DNA of 64,000 bases from Myxococcales bacterium (GCA_016794505.1 JAEUJZ010000104.1:1-64000); one strand, 5' to 3'; positions 37,001 through 49,184 are shown, counted from the first letter of the stretch. Made by a program: numbers and translations. The notes: generated from the sequence alone by a model not told the origin.

Positions 37001-40000
37001 GGCGGGCCGACGGATCTGCAGCACGCGCTGGCCACCGCACTTTGCGATGAAGGCGCCCAGGTCTGCGTGGAACCGCAGGCTCTGCCGCTGGCGCTGGCCC
37101 GGCACGCTGCCGTCGATGCGATCGTCGTGCTGTCGGCCGTTTCGGACGACAAAGGCGATCCTTGCGCCGATCGAGCCCGCGCTCTGTGCCAGCAGGTGAT
37201 CGATTTGCTGCCTGCGCTTCGCCAGCGACCCCGTGCCCTGTGGTTGGTGACGCAAGCGGCTCATGCGGCGCCGCGAGCCACGCCGACCGCGACGGCCCTG
37301 TGGGGGCTTGGGCGGTCGCTGTTCTTGGAACATCCCGAGCTGCGTGGGGGCCTGATCGATGTAGACCTGGACAGCGAACGGACCGCGTCGATCGCGGCCC
37401 TGGCGTCGGCCCTGGCCAGCGATGACGGCGAAGACGAATACACCGTGCGCGGCCCCAGGCGCCTGGTGGCTCGGCTGCGTCCGCTGACCGTGTCAGCAAA
37501 GAGCGGACGGGCCGGCTACACGGCGCGACCCGATGCGGCGTACGTGGTGACGGGTGCGTTCGGCGGGCTGGGTCCGCACCTGTGTCACTGGCTGGTGCGA
37601 GCGGGAGCACGCCACTTGGTCCTGCTGGGACGGCGTGGAGAGTCCGCACAGCCTGCGCTTGCCGCTGCACTGCGGCAGGCCGGCGTTCACGTACAGGCCG
37701 CCGCCATCGATGTATCGGACGAGTCGGCGCTGTCGACTCTGCTTTCGTCCCTGACGCTGCCGCTGGCCGGAGTGATCCACGCCGCGGCCCAGGCGACGTA
37801 CCTGCCGCTCGGTGCCGAAGGCTGCCAGGACGCGCTGGCTTCGGCGTTTGCCGCCAAGGCCCACGGCGCCGTGCTACTGGATCGCTTGACCCGGCAGCAG
37901 CCCATCGACCTGTTCCTGCTTTTGTCGTCAGCCGCCGCCGTCTGGGGAGGCCGCGCGCAGGCCCACTATGCCGCCGCCTGTGCATTCCTGGATGGCCTGG
38001 CGCAGCGACGGCATTCCCAGGGACGGCCCGCCGTCAGCATCAACTTCGGCGTGTGGGAAGGCCCCGGCATGGGGGATGGTCCCGGCGGCGAGCCACTGCG
38101 GGCCATCGGTATGGTGCCGATGCCAGCTGATGCGGCTCTGGAACAGCTGGACCGCGCGCTGTCGCTTGGCGGACCGCAGTACACCATCGCAGCCGTCGAT
38201 TGGGATCGTTTCCGCCCCTTGTACGAACTGCACGGTCGACGCCGCCTGTCTGACCTCGGCCTCAAGCAGCCCACGGCCCCCGCCTCTACGGTCTCGCCTG
38301 ACGCCCCACCGCCACAGGCTGCGCCAAACGGCCCGCGCACGCAGGAACAGGTGCGGTCCGCCGTGCGCTGGGCCGCGGCGCAGGCCCTGGGTCTGCCAAG
38401 CGCGGACGCGCTCCGTCGTGATCGCCCCCTGCGCGAGCTGGGACTGGACTCGCTGATGGCGGTTTCGCTGCGGGACGCGCTGGCTGCGTGGTCAGGACTT
38501 TCGCTTGATTCCACGCTTGTTTTTACCTACCCAACCGTTGATGCCATCAGCGACCACCTGGCCCAAGCCATGGGCCTATCGTTTGGCAGCGCTGCAGCCG
38601 ACACCGATGCCGCAAGCCCGGGATTGCGCCCGTCGAGCGCCGCGACCCCGGAAAACGAACCGATCGCCATCGTCGGCATGGCCTGCCGCTTTCCCGGTGG
38701 CATCAGCAGCCCGGCCGATCTGTGGCAGGTCCTGACCAGCGAACGCGATGTCGTCGGCGAGGTACCGACCAACCGATGGGACGCCGCTGCGCTGTTTGAT
38801 CCCGATCCGCTGGCCGCTGGCAAGTCGACCTGCCGAAAGGGCGGCTTCCTGCCCGATGTCATGTCGTTCGATGCCGCCTTCTTCGAAATCTCGCCCCGTG
38901 AAGCACAGGCCATGGATCCGCAGCAGCGCCTGCTGCTGGAAGTCGCGTGGGAAAGCATCGAGCGTGCCGGTCTGTCCCCGCGTCGGCTGTTTGGCAGCAG
39001 CACCGGTGTCTTTGTCGGGCAAAGCGGCCAGGAATACATGGCGCTGCACAGCCCGGAAGAACTGGACGGCTACGTTGGCACGGGCAGCGCTGGCAGCGTG
39101 GCATCCGGTCGGCTGTCGTATTTCTTGGGCCTGCGGGGTCCCAGCCTGACCATCGACACCGCCTGTTCGTCGTCGCTGGTCGCGCTGCACTATGCCTGTC
39201 GCAGCCTGCGCAGTGGTGAGTGCAGCCTGGCCCTGGCCGGCGGCGTCACGCTGATGCTAACGCCGACCACCTTCATCGAGTTTTCGCGCCTGCGCGGCAT
39301 CGCCAAAGACGGTCGCTGCAAGCCGTTTTCCGCCGCGGCCGATGGCGTTGGGTGGAGCGAAGGCGCCGGCATGTTGGTCCTCAAGCGCCTGTCGGATGCG
39401 CGGCGGGATCGCGATCCCATCCTGGCCGTGATTCGCGGCAGCGCCGTCAACCAAGACGGTCGCAGCAACGGCCTGACCGCCCCCAGCGGCCCCGCGCAAG
39501 AACAGGTCCTGCGCTTGGCCTTGGCTGATGCTGGCCTGCCCCCCGACGCCGTCGACTGCGTCGAAGCGCACGGCACCGGGACGGCTCTTGGCGATCCCAT
39601 CGAAGCCCAGGCGCTGCTGGCCACCCTGGCGGCGGGACGATCGCCCGATCGCCCGCTGCACCTGGGATCGATCAAGAGCAACTTGGGTCACACGCAGGCC
39701 GCATCGGGAGTGGCGGGTGTCATCAAGGCCGTTCTGGCCCTGCAGCACGAACGACTGCCGGCCTCGCTGCACGCCGACCCTCCGTCGCCGAGCATCGACT
39801 GGGCCCAGGCACCGCTGCGCTTGCTGAACACGGCACAGCCCTGGCCGCGATCGGCCAGCCAGCGCCCGCGCGTGATTGGCGTTAGCTCGTTTGGTGTCAG
39901 CGGTACCAATGCCCACGTCTTGCTCAGCGATCCGACTTCAGACGATGCGCGCACTGCACCGACGCAGCCCAGCCCACCCGCGGCGCAGCCATCGTCCGGG

Positions 40001-43000
40001 TCGCAGCAATTTGTCATCCCCCTATCGGCGCGCAGCCCGCAGGCCCTGCGCGATCTGACGCGGACTTTGCTGCAGCGGATCGGTCCCGACACCCCGATTG
40101 TCGACCTTGCGCATACCCTGGGCCACGGCCGGGCGCACCACGGCCAGCGCCTGGCGACCGTTGCCCGCACACTGGACGATGCGCAGGCTGCTCTGCGTTC
40201 CTATCTGGATCAAAGTCCGCCGCAGCAGTCACTGTTTCTAGGCGCCGTGCCCATCGACGGTCCGCCACGCTTGGTCTTCGTCTTTCCAGGCCAGGGCTCG
40301 CAGTGGCCTGGCATGTGCCGAAGCCTTCTGGCCGGGGATGCGGCCTTCGGCCAGGCGCTGCGCCAGGCCGACGCTGCGATTGCGCAAGCCCGCGCCGATT
40401 GCGGAGCGAGCGCCTTTTCTGTCGAAGCCGCGCTGCGAGATTGCGATGCCGCTGCCTTCGATGACATCGACCGCCTGCAGCCGCTCTTGTTTGCCTGCCA
40501 GGTGGCGCTGTGCGCGCACCTCCAGGCCCGAGGCATTGTTCCGTCGCTGGTCATCGGCCACAGCATGGGCGAAGTCGCGGCTGCCCATGTCGCTGGAGCG
40601 CTGAGCCTGGCCGATGCTGCCCGCGTGATCTGTCGCCGCAGTCTGTTGCTGCGCAGTGTGCGTGGCGGCGGTGCTATGGCCGTCATCGAAGCCACTGAAG
40701 TCGAAGCCGAAGGCCTGCTTTCCGGGCGCGAGTCGCAGCTAGCCATCGCTGCCTGGAACAGTCCGCGGTCCGTGGTCGTATCAGGCGAAGCCGCTGCGCT
40801 GGATGCGCTGCTGTCCGAATTGACCGAACGCGCCGTATTCTGCCGTCGGATCAAGGTCGACGTCGCATCGCACAGCCCACAGGTGGATCCGCTGTCCGAT
40901 GCGCTGTTGGCGGGACTTGCCGACCTGCAGCCGCAGGCGGTGCGCTTGCCCATGATCTCGACGGTGACGGGCCAGTCGGTGCTGGGTCCGGATCTGACGG
41001 CCCACTACTTCGTCGACAACCTGCGCAAGCCTGTGCGCTTCGCCCCAGTCATCGTCGAACTGGCAGCCGGGGGACCGACCGTTTTTCTGGAAGTCAGCAG
41101 CCATCCAGTGCTGTTGGTTGCGCTAGAAGAGACACTGCGAGCGACGGCTGCCGTCGGCTGCTCGGCGCTGCCTCTTTTGCGCCGGGATGTGGACGACTGG
41201 ACCTGCGCAGCCGAAGCGCTGGCCGCCTTGTACGTGCGCGGCGTAGAACCGGACTGGGAACGCAGCCAGCCGCAGCGCGGGTCGATCCTGGATCTGCCAA
41301 CCTACCCATTTCAGCGACAGCCCTACCTGCGCGATCCCCGCCGCCGGCCTGTCACCACCGAGACGGTGCTTTCCCCCATCGGCCAGGTGTCGGCTCTGCC
41401 CGACCTGCGCTTTGCGACGGTACAGCTTCGGCCCGGCCAGCGGCTGTTCCAAGACCATCGCATCCACCAGCGCATGCTGGCACCGGGCAGCGTGGCCCTT
41501 TCGCTGTTCACGACCGCCGCGGAACAGCACCTGCGCGCCGAGTGCGTTGTCGTGGAAGACGTCCTGTTCACGCAGCCTGTCGAGCTAACTGAGTCAGACG
41601 GCTTCACTGGTGAGCTACGGATCGAAGCAGGGCCACCAACCGGTGCCGGTTCGCAGTGTCGGCTGGTCTTGTCGAGTCGCGCCGATCGGTGGCAGATCCA
41701 CGCTAGTGCACAAGCTCGACGCGCCGCGACCGGTCTGGGCGGCGACTTGCCGGCGTGGTCGGCAGGATCGCGACGCCGAGTGGCGGGCGCGGCGTTTCGT
41801 GACCGCCTGGCCCGCGCTGGACTGACGCTTGGCCCATCGCTCGAAGGCCTGGCCCATATCGATCTGGGCGACGACGACGCCATCGGCTGGATCCGCGCCA
41901 CCGCCGCCGCTGTCGACCCACTGCTGCGGCAAGCCACCGCGCTCGATCTGGCATTGCAGGTCTTCGGTGCGCTGTGGTCATCAGAGGGCCCGACGCTACC
42001 GATCCTCGCTGGCATCCAGTCGCTGCAGATCGACCGTCCGCTGGCCGGCGACCTGTGCGTGTACGCCCGTCGCACCGTGCCTGTGTCACCGATGCAGGCG
42101 GGGGCCGACACGCCGGCGTTGCAGGGTGATCTGACGGTGTACGCCAGCGCCCAGGGGGCAGACCCGGCGCCCGGCCCGGTGCTGGCCCTGCTGCGGGGAA
42201 TCCAGCTTCGCCCCCTGTCGGCAGCGCCGGACGCACTGCCAACGGGACAGCTTCTGGTCGAGTCGCTGCAACCGCTTTCGCCCCTGCCGCCCGTGCTGCC
42301 GCAGCCTGGCCGCTGGTTGATCATCGCCGACCGCGACGCAGAGAGGGTGGCTCGACTTTTCGATCGGCTGCAGGCCCGACTGACGGCGGCAGGTGGTCAG
42401 GTGTACGTGCTGCACCCCTCCAAGACTCCAGCGACTGAGCTGCAGCGCGTGATCGACGATCTCAGCGACGGACGCGATCCACCGTTCGTGGCGGCGCTGC
42501 ATCTGGGAGCTTTGGGCGACTGGACGGCGTCCCCCCCTGACGCCCAGATGCTGCGGCAGGCGCAAGAGGCGGGCTGCGTCAGCTTGCTGTCCGTGGCACA
42601 GGCGCTGATGCGTGCCCCCGGACGTCAGCCCCCCCGGCTGATCGTTGCTACGCGTGGCACGCTGCCGACGCCAGGTACCGCGGTATCGCCAACGCACGCG
42701 CCCCTGTGGGGTCTGTTGCGCGTGGTGGCCCTGGAAGCAACGGAGCTACGCCCCTTGCGCGTCGATCTGGACCCGGCTTCCGACGATCCGCAGCGCGAAG
42801 CCGACTGGCTGGCCGCGCTGTGTAGCGGGGACGATGGCTCTGCCGGCGACGAAGACGAGCAGCTATTCCGTGGCGACCAGCGCCTGGCCATGCGGCTTGG
42901 CCCGGCTGCGCCCCACACGCTGCCCGTCGGGTCGTTCGCCGCATCTGCTGATGCCTGCTACCTGATCGCGGGTGGGTTGGGGGGCCTGGGCCTGTGGTCG

Positions 43001-44212
43001 GCTCGCTGGCTGGTGCAGGCCGGCGCGCGACACCTACTGCTGCTGTCGCGGCGCGGAATCGAAACCGACGAACAGAAGCGCACCCTAGAAGACTTGTCCG
43101 CCGACGCCGAGGTCGTGGTACTGCGCGCCGATCTGTGCAACCTGGCGGGGCTGCAGGCGACCTTGAGCACGGCTCTGCACAATCGTCCCCCGCTGCGCGG
43201 CGTGATCCATGCAGCCGGCGAGCTAGCCGATGGCCTTGTGCTGAACCTGCAGCCGGATGCGCTGCGACGCAGCCTTTCGGCCAAGGTCGAAGGCGCATGG
43301 AACCTGCAGCAAGCGACCGCCGCCGCTCCGCTCGATTTCTTCGTTCTGTATGCGTCGGCGTCAACCTTGCTTTCGGCTCCCGGTCTGGGGGCCTACGTCG
43401 CAGCCAACCGATTTCTGGACGCCCTGGCCCACCACCTGCGATCGCGCGGCTGCCCGGCGCGCAGCATCGACTGGGGCGCATTCCAAGCCGGCGTGGGCGG
43501 TGCCGCCTTGCAGGCCGGGCGGGCCCACGAACGAGGCATGCGACCGTACTCATTCGACGAGGGTCAGGCCCTGTTCCAGCGCCTGATGTCCGATCCCGGT
43601 TTGACGCAGATCGGCGCTGTCGACTTCGACGCACGGCAGTGGTTTGAACACTATCCGCGGGCCACGCATTCAGCCCGCATGCGCCCCCTTTTGCACGCGG
43701 CGACACAAGAAACCGTCCTGATTCCAAGTCGCGACTCGCCATCGCTGCGTAGCCAGCTGGCCAGCGCTGCGACCGGCGCATGGCCCGGCCTGGTTGGCGC
43801 CTTCGTGCAGCAGCAGGCGGCCGCCGTCTTGCGCTTGCCCGTCGATGATCTGGCCGTGCGGGCGCCGCTGCGGACCCTGGGAATGGATTCGGTCATGGGG
43901 CTTGAGCTGCGCAATCGCCTGGAGTCAGGCAGTGGCCTGCTGCTGCCGGCCACCTTGGTCTGGATGCACCCGACGGTATCCGCACTGGCCGAGCACCTGC
44001 ACGAGCGCATGTCGGAAGCCATGCGCACAGCCCCAGACGTTGCACCCACCCCAGCGACGCCAGATGCCCCGCCGGCTGCGCTGGCCCCCATCGCTGATGC
44101 TGGCGACCGTGTGCCAGTCCCTGACGACGACGACGCGCTGCTTCGCCAATTCGATGCGCTCTTGCGCCGCCAGCCCGGTGGCCCGTTTCCAGGATCTTCG
44201 CGCAATGACTGA
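34064..44212 (+). CDS. PksC: extension modules 4 and 5 (KS-AT-KR-ACP-KS-AT-DH-KR-ACP)
   Basis: 3382 residues. Module 4: KS Cys213; AT GHSVGE (Ser682) with YAFHS, malonyl-type; KR with TGAFGGLG, AVWG, no LDD (A-type), Tyr1302, but Cys1306 where the catalytic Asn of YxxxN should be; ACP GLDSL (Ser1463). Module 5: KS Cys1701 with GHTQAASG; AT GHSMGE (Ser2167) with VASHS, methylmalonyl-type; DH His2465 (HRIHQRMLAP, the Gly is Gln) and LDLALQ; KR with AGGLGGLG, ELAD, intact Ser, Tyr3111 and Asn; ACP GMDSV (Ser3276). Expected outcome: hydroxyl after module 4 if the KR tolerates Cys, and a methyl-branched double bond after module 5. Translation is coupled to PksB by ATGA and to PksD by an 8-bp overlap. 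Confidence 0.96.
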
Positions 44213-47200
44213 TCTGCTGTCTGAATACCGAACCCGCCTGCGCCAAGCCACCGAGGTCATCGGACAGCTTGAGCAGGCCCTGGCCAGCGAACGCAGCCGC
44301 ACGCAGCAAGCGATCGCCGTGGTGGGCATCGGCTGTCGCTTCCCGCCGGCCATCCAAAGTCCGCAGGGGCTGCTGCGTCAGCTTTTGCAGGGCACCGACC
44401 CGGTTGTGCAGGCTCCGCCGCGGGCCCATCCTGGATCGCAGGCCGCCCGCGATCCCGTTCTGCGTGGCGCCACCTGGGGCGCGTTTCTGGACGATGTCGA
44501 AGGCTTCGACGCCGACTGCTTCAGCCTGTCCCCGCGCGAGGCACGAACGCTTGATCCGCAGCAGCGCCTGCTTCTGGAAGTCACCTCGGACGCGCTGGAA
44601 CGCGCCGGCCTGCCCGCGTCCCGCCTTCAGGGCCAACGGGTCGGCGTCTTTGTGGGGCTGGCTGCTAGCGACTACCTGGACCGCTGTCTGCGACGCGCCG
44701 AGCAGCCGCACGACTTTCACGCGGTGACCGGCAACGGGGCTTGCTTCGCCGCCGGTCGCCTGTCGTTTCACTTTGGCTTTGAAGGGCCCAGCCTAACCCT
44801 GGATACCGCCTGTTCTTCGTCGCTGGTCGCGGTTCACCTGGCCATGCAAAGCCTGCGTCGAGGCGAGTGCGACTATGCGCTGGCCGCCGCTGCCAATGTC
44901 GTGCTGTCGGCCCGCGGGTCGCTGCTTTTGGCCAACAGTCAGGCCCTTTCGCCCAGCGGCCGCTGTCGTACGTTCGACGCCGCGGCAGACGGCTTTGCCC
45001 GCGGCGAAGGAGCCGGCGCCGTGGTGCTGATGCGGCAGTCGGATGCTGTGGCCCAGCGTGTCCCGCTCCTCGCGTTGTTGCGTGGATCGGCCGTGAACCA
45101 GGACGGTCGCAGCACGGGCCTGACGGCTCCCAACGGCTTGGCGCAAGCCAAGATGCTGCGGGCGGCGCTGGCCGACAGCCGCCTGCAGCCCGACGACATC
45201 GACTTTGTCGAAGCGCACGGCACCGGGACTTCACTGGGCGACCCCATCGAGATCGACGCGCTGCGTTCTGTCTTTGGCCCCGGGGAAAGGCCGCTGCATG
45301 TCGGCGCAGTGAAAAGCAGCCTGGGCCACCTGGAAGCGGCGGCTGGCATGGCCGGGCTGATCAAGACCATCGCCTGCCTGCAGGCCCAGACCCTGCCAGC
45401 CAACCTGCACTTCCGCCACTTGAACCCGCGCATCCGCTTGGGCGGCTCGCGCTTGCGCATTCTGGACCAGGCCGTGCCGTGGCCGGCGGGTCCGCGCATA
45501 CGGCGAGCGGGAGTCAGTGCTTTTGGGCTCAGCGGCACGAATGCACACGTAATTGTCGAGGAGGCCCCACCCCTTCCCAGCGCACAGCCCGCACCCAGTG
45601 CTTGCGATGCCGGCGCAGCCGGTTCGAGCGCTCCCCCGCTGTACCTGTTGCCGCTGTCGGCGCGCAGCGATGCGGCCCTGCGCCAGCTATGTCGGGACTA
45701 TGCCGCGGCTCTAACCGATGCCGAAGCGCCTCTTCTGACGGACGAGGGGCCCGCCGGCCTGCGCAATCTGGCCTACAGCGCCAGCCTGGGACGAACCCAC
45801 CACGCGCACCGAATTGCCATCCCCTTTTCGTCGCTAGCCGAGCTTTTAACCGCGCTGCCAGAAGCGGCCTTGGGGCGTCCCCCCCTCGACGGAACGCAGG
45901 GAGTGCGACACAGCGACCGTGCCCCGGCCCCGGTCTTGGTCCTGACCGGACAGGGCGCGCAGTGGGCAGGAATGGGCGCCGATCTGCTGGATGGAACCGA
46001 CGCCTTTGCGCAGACAATGCGTCGCTGCGAGCCGCTGGTCGCTCAGCTTGCGGGGTTTTCGCTGCGGGCCGAGCTAGCGCGGCCCGAGTCCACGTCGCGC
46101 CTGCAGGCGACCGAAGTCGCTCAGCCTGCCTTGTGCTGTCTGCAGATCGCGCTGGCGGCCGTGCTGCGCGAAGCCGGAGTCGTGCCGGCCGCCGTCGTCG
46201 GTCACAGCGTGGGCGAGCTAGCCGCGGCGCACATCGCCGGCGCGCTGACCTTGGAACAGACACTCGCCCTGGCCTGCTTGCGTGGCCGCGTGCTGCAGGC
46301 CGAAACTGGGCTTGGGGGCATGGCCGCCGTCGAAGCCCCCGCCGCGCAGGTGGAAGCGCTGCTACATGCGCGGGGACTGCACGACCGCGTGGCGATCGCC
46401 GCAGAAAACGACCCATCGGCCTGTGTGCTGGCCGGTGACGCCGCTGCCTTGTCGCAGGCGCTGCAGCAGCTATCCGAACAGGGGCTGCGCAGCCGCCGAC
46501 TGACCGTTGACTATGCCTTTCACAGTCCACGGCTTCGATCGCTTGTGCCAAGGCTCTCGGCGGGGATGGCGAGCTTGGACCTGCAGCCGTCGCCCCTTGT
46601 GTACCCGCTGTACAGCACGGTCCTGGGTCAGCGGGTTACAGCCGCCGCGCTGGATCCCGACTACTGGCTGCGCAATGTCACCGACCGCGTGCGGTTTGCC
46701 AGCGCCATTCAGGCCGCTTTGGGCGACGGTCACCGCCTGTTTGTCGAGCTGGGGCCGCATCCGGCGCTGACCTGGAATGTGTCGCGATGCGCCGCCGACA
46801 AGGACCTTGAGATCCGCGTCATTCCGACGCTGCGACGCCCCAAGAGCGGCGCATCCGACGCTCGCCGTCCGCTGTTTTCGGCCCTGGGTGCGCTGTACGC
46901 AAGCGGCTGCGATCTGCACTGGGCTTCGCTGTTTCTCGATGGCGGTCAGAGCATCCCCCTGCCGACCTATCCCTTCGTACGCACGCGGTATTGGGTGGAT
47001 GCAGCGCCCGACTCGCCAACCGCCTGGACAACGACCGCAGCGACGGGCACAGCGGCGGATCCGACGGATTCCAGCGCGTTCATCAGTCACAGCGACGGCA
47101 GTGCCGACGCAGCCCAGATCTTCACCTGGGGCTGGCGCGCGGCCCCGCCCCGCGAATCGGCAACGCCCCTGGATGCGCGTGGAAGCTGGCTGATCGTCGC

Positions 47201-49184
47201 GGACTCAGACCCCGAAGCGGCAGGGCTGGCCGAGGGCCTTTGTACTACGCTGCGTACTCTTGGCGGCCAGGTCCGCGTCGTGGACTGGGCCGTCGCGCCG
47301 AGCCATCTATCCGGCGCCATGGCAGCGCCGGATCTGCGCGCGGTCCTGTGCCTGGCGGGCTTTGACGAAGTGGGTCCATCGCAGACCAGCCCTGACGCCT
47401 GGGGTCTTTTGCGCAGCGGCCAGGGTCTGGCACTGGGCCAAGCGGTCCTAGCCCGCGAGACCCGCCTGTGGCTGCTGTGCGGTGCCGTCGATGTCGGCCA
47501 ACAACCCGCCGTGTCAGCGCTGCGCGGCCTGGTCCGCGTGCTGGCGCGCGAGCAGCCGCACACCGCCGGTGGTGTGCTGTGTCTGCCGTCGACGTTCGAC
47601 CGCGATCAGGCGGTAGCCGCCTGCCTGCACGCGCTGTCTCTGCCGACCGGCGAATACCACCTGCGCGACGGCGGCCTGATGTCACCGCTGCTGGTGCCGC
47701 ACACGCTGCCCGCGATGTCTGCGATGCCCAGCAGCAGCGGGGCGATCGAACAGGCCAAGCCCATCCTGGACAGCGACGCCAGCTACTTGATCACAAGTGG
47801 GTCCGAAGGGGTTGAGCTGCTGCTCAGCGAATGGCTGGCTCGACGCGGAGCCCGGCAGATCGTCTTGTGGGGACAGCCCTCGACGACTGTACGCAGCGAC
47901 CGCCCGCCCGCAGACGCTTCCAGCGATCGCGCGTCCGATGCCACAGTTGTCGCGCAGAAACTAGCCGGTCTTGGCTGCACCCTGCGCATCATCCCCACCA
48001 AGTCCGCCCGCAGTGCCGCCGAGGCCGCGACCGAACAGAACGCGCTGACCGAGCTTGTGGCAGCCCTGCAGGCCGAAGGTCGTCCACTGCGCGGAGTGAT
48101 TCATGCCGCTGGGCAGCGCGACGATGGCGTCTTTGCCCAGCAGACTCCGGACCGCCTGACGGGCCCCCTTATGACCAAGGCCGGCCTGGCGCTGCGCCTG
48201 CATCGCGCGACGCAAGCGGTCGACCTGCGGTTCTTCGTGCTGTTTGCCTCGCTGGGTGGCCTGGTCGGGGCCATTGGCCAAGCGAACTACGCAGCGGCCA
48301 ATGCCGTGCTGCACGACCTGGCTCGTCTCCGTTGGCGCCAGGGTCAGCCGGCCCTGCTGCTGGCCTGGACCGAGCGCGGCCCCGATCTGGGGGCCCAGCC
48401 CTTGCCGACGGAGGATGGCCTGCGGCTGCTGGATGCGGTGCTGCCGCTGCCCAGCTGTGCGCTGGCCGTGATTCCGCGGACCGTGCAGGTGGCCTGGGCC
48501 AAGTCGATGCCGGTGCGCTTGCCGTGGCCTGATCTGCTGGTCGGGATCGCGCAGACGGCGAACGTCCCCGACGCACGCTCATCTGCCAAAGGGCCCGACG
48601 AAGCCCGAACCGGGTGGGCCTCGCTGTCCCCCAAAGACGCCGAACGGCAGCTGCTTTCCGAAGTGCGCCGTGCCGTCGACCAAGTGCTGGACTTGCCGGC
48701 AGGACAATCAGCGCCGATTCGCCGCGGCTTCTTTGACCTGGGCATGGACTCGCTGCTGGGGCTTGAGCTGCGCAACCGGCTGCAGCAGGTGCTGGGCATC
48801 AGCATTCCGTCGACCGCCATCTTCGACCACCCCACGATCGAGCAGCTATCGGCCCATCTGTGGACGCGGCTTGCGACCGTGCTAGCAGCCCCCGCACCAA
48901 CCGCCATCCACCCGTCTACCGGCCCGTCTGCCGGCCCGTCTGCTGTCAGCGATCCGCTGACGCCCAGCGCCGATTCCCAGACCCAGCAGCTTCTTGCCGA
49001 TGTGCGGGGAATGGACGAAGCAGCCCTGTCTGCGGCCATCGATGGCGAACTAGACACACTGCTGGCCGAGGACGATATCCGCACAGTCATCAGCCCATTT
49101 ATCAACACACAAATCGACTCGGATATCAATTCAGATATCCGCACACAAATCGACACACCGTTCGGACGAACCAGCCATGAATGA
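44205..49184 (+). CDS. PksD: extension module 6 (KS-AT-inactive KR-ACP)
   Basis: 1659 residues from the ATG at 44205, which overlaps the PksC stop; the frame is open further upstream inside PksC but that is shadow. N-terminal docking helix (SEYRTRLRQATEVIGQLEQA), KS Cys203 with EAHGTGT, AT GHSVGE (Ser668) with YAFHS, malonyl-type. The KR keeps Ser, Tyr1362 and Asn, but its NADPH loop reads TSGSEGVE (1197-1204) instead of TGGLGGLG, and the following GRR is GQP, so cofactor binding should be lost and a keto group kept. ACP GMDSL (Ser1516). The linker after the ACP has a threefold 12-bp repeat. The C-terminal tail is unusually rich in Ile, Asp, Asn and Thr, with lower GC than the rest, and overlaps the repeat-bearing start of PksE by 8 bp. 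Confidence 0.96.
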   Translation: MTDLLSEYRTRLRQATEVIGQLEQALASERSRTQQAIAVVGIGCRFPPAIQSPQGLLRQLLQGTDPVVQAPPRAHPGSQAARDPVLRGATWGAFLDDVEGFDADCFSLSPREARTLDPQQRLLLEVTSDALERAGLPASRLQGQRVGVFVGLAASDYLDRCLRRAEQPHDFHAVTGNGACFAAGRLSFHFGFEGPSLTLDTACSSSLVAVHLAMQSLRRGECDYALAAAANVVLSARGSLLLANSQALSPSGRCRTFDAAADGFARGEGAGAVVLMRQSDAVAQRVPLLALLRGSAVNQDGRSTGLTAPNGLAQAKMLRAALADSRLQPDDIDFVEAHGTGTSLGDPIEIDALRSVFGPGERPLHVGAVKSSLGHLEAAAGMAGLIKTIACLQAQTLPANLHFRHLNPRIRLGGSRLRILDQAVPWPAGPRIRRAGVSAFGLSGTNAHVIVEEAPPLPSAQPAPSACDAGAAGSSAPPLYLLPLSARSDAALRQLCRDYAAALTDAEAPLLTDEGPAGLRNLAYSASLGRTHHAHRIAIPFSSLAELLTALPEAALGRPPLDGTQGVRHSDRAPAPVLVLTGQGAQWAGMGADLLDGTDAFAQTMRRCEPLVAQLAGFSLRAELARPESTSRLQATEVAQPALCCLQIALAAVLREAGVVPAAVVGHSVGELAAAHIAGALTLEQTLALACLRGRVLQAETGLGGMAAVEAPAAQVEALLHARGLHDRVAIAAENDPSACVLAGDAAALSQALQQLSEQGLRSRRLTVDYAFHSPRLRSLVPRLSAGMASLDLQPSPLVYPLYSTVLGQRVTAAALDPDYWLRNVTDRVRFASAIQAALGDGHRLFVELGPHPALTWNVSRCAADKDLEIRVIPTLRRPKSGASDARRPLFSALGALYASGCDLHWASLFLDGGQSIPLPTYPFVRTRYWVDAAPDSPTAWTTTAATGTAADPTDSSAFISHSDGSADAAQIFTWGWRAAPPRESATPLDARGSWLIVADSDPEAAGLAEGLCTTLRTLGGQVRVVDWAVAPSHLSGAMAAPDLRAVLCLAGFDEVGPSQTSPDAWGLLRSGQGLALGQAVLARETRLWLLCGAVDVGQQPAVSALRGLVRVLAREQPHTAGGVLCLPSTFDRDQAVAACLHALSLPTGEYHLRDGGLMSPLLVPHTLPAMSAMPSSSGAIEQAKPILDSDASYLITSGSEGVELLLSEWLARRGARQIVLWGQPSTTVRSDRPPADASSDRASDATVVAQKLAGLGCTLRIIPTKSARSAAEAATEQNALTELVAALQAEGRPLRGVIHAAGQRDDGVFAQQTPDRLTGPLMTKAGLALRLHRATQAVDLRFFVLFASLGGLVGAIGQANYAAANAVLHDLARLRWRQGQPALLLAWTERGPDLGAQPLPTEDGLRLLDAVLPLPSCALAVIPRTVQVAWAKSMPVRLPWPDLLVGIAQTANVPDARSSAKGPDEARTGWASLSPKDAERQLLSEVRRAVDQVLDLPAGQSAPIRRGFFDLGMDSLLGLELRNRLQQVLGISIPSTAIFDHPTIEQLSAHLWTRLATVLAAPAPTAIHPSTGPSAGPSAVSDPLTPSADSQTQQLLADVRGMDEAALSAAIDGELDTLLAEDDIRTVISPFINTQIDSDINSDIRTQIDTPFGRTSHE
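48911..48946 (+). repeat. Threefold 12-bp tandem repeat in the PksD linker
   Basis: Three imperfect units cccgtctaccgg, cccgtctgccgg, cccgtctgctgt encode the linker STGPSAGPSAV after the ACP. In frame and flexible, so length changes by slippage would be tolerated. Confidence 0.8.
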
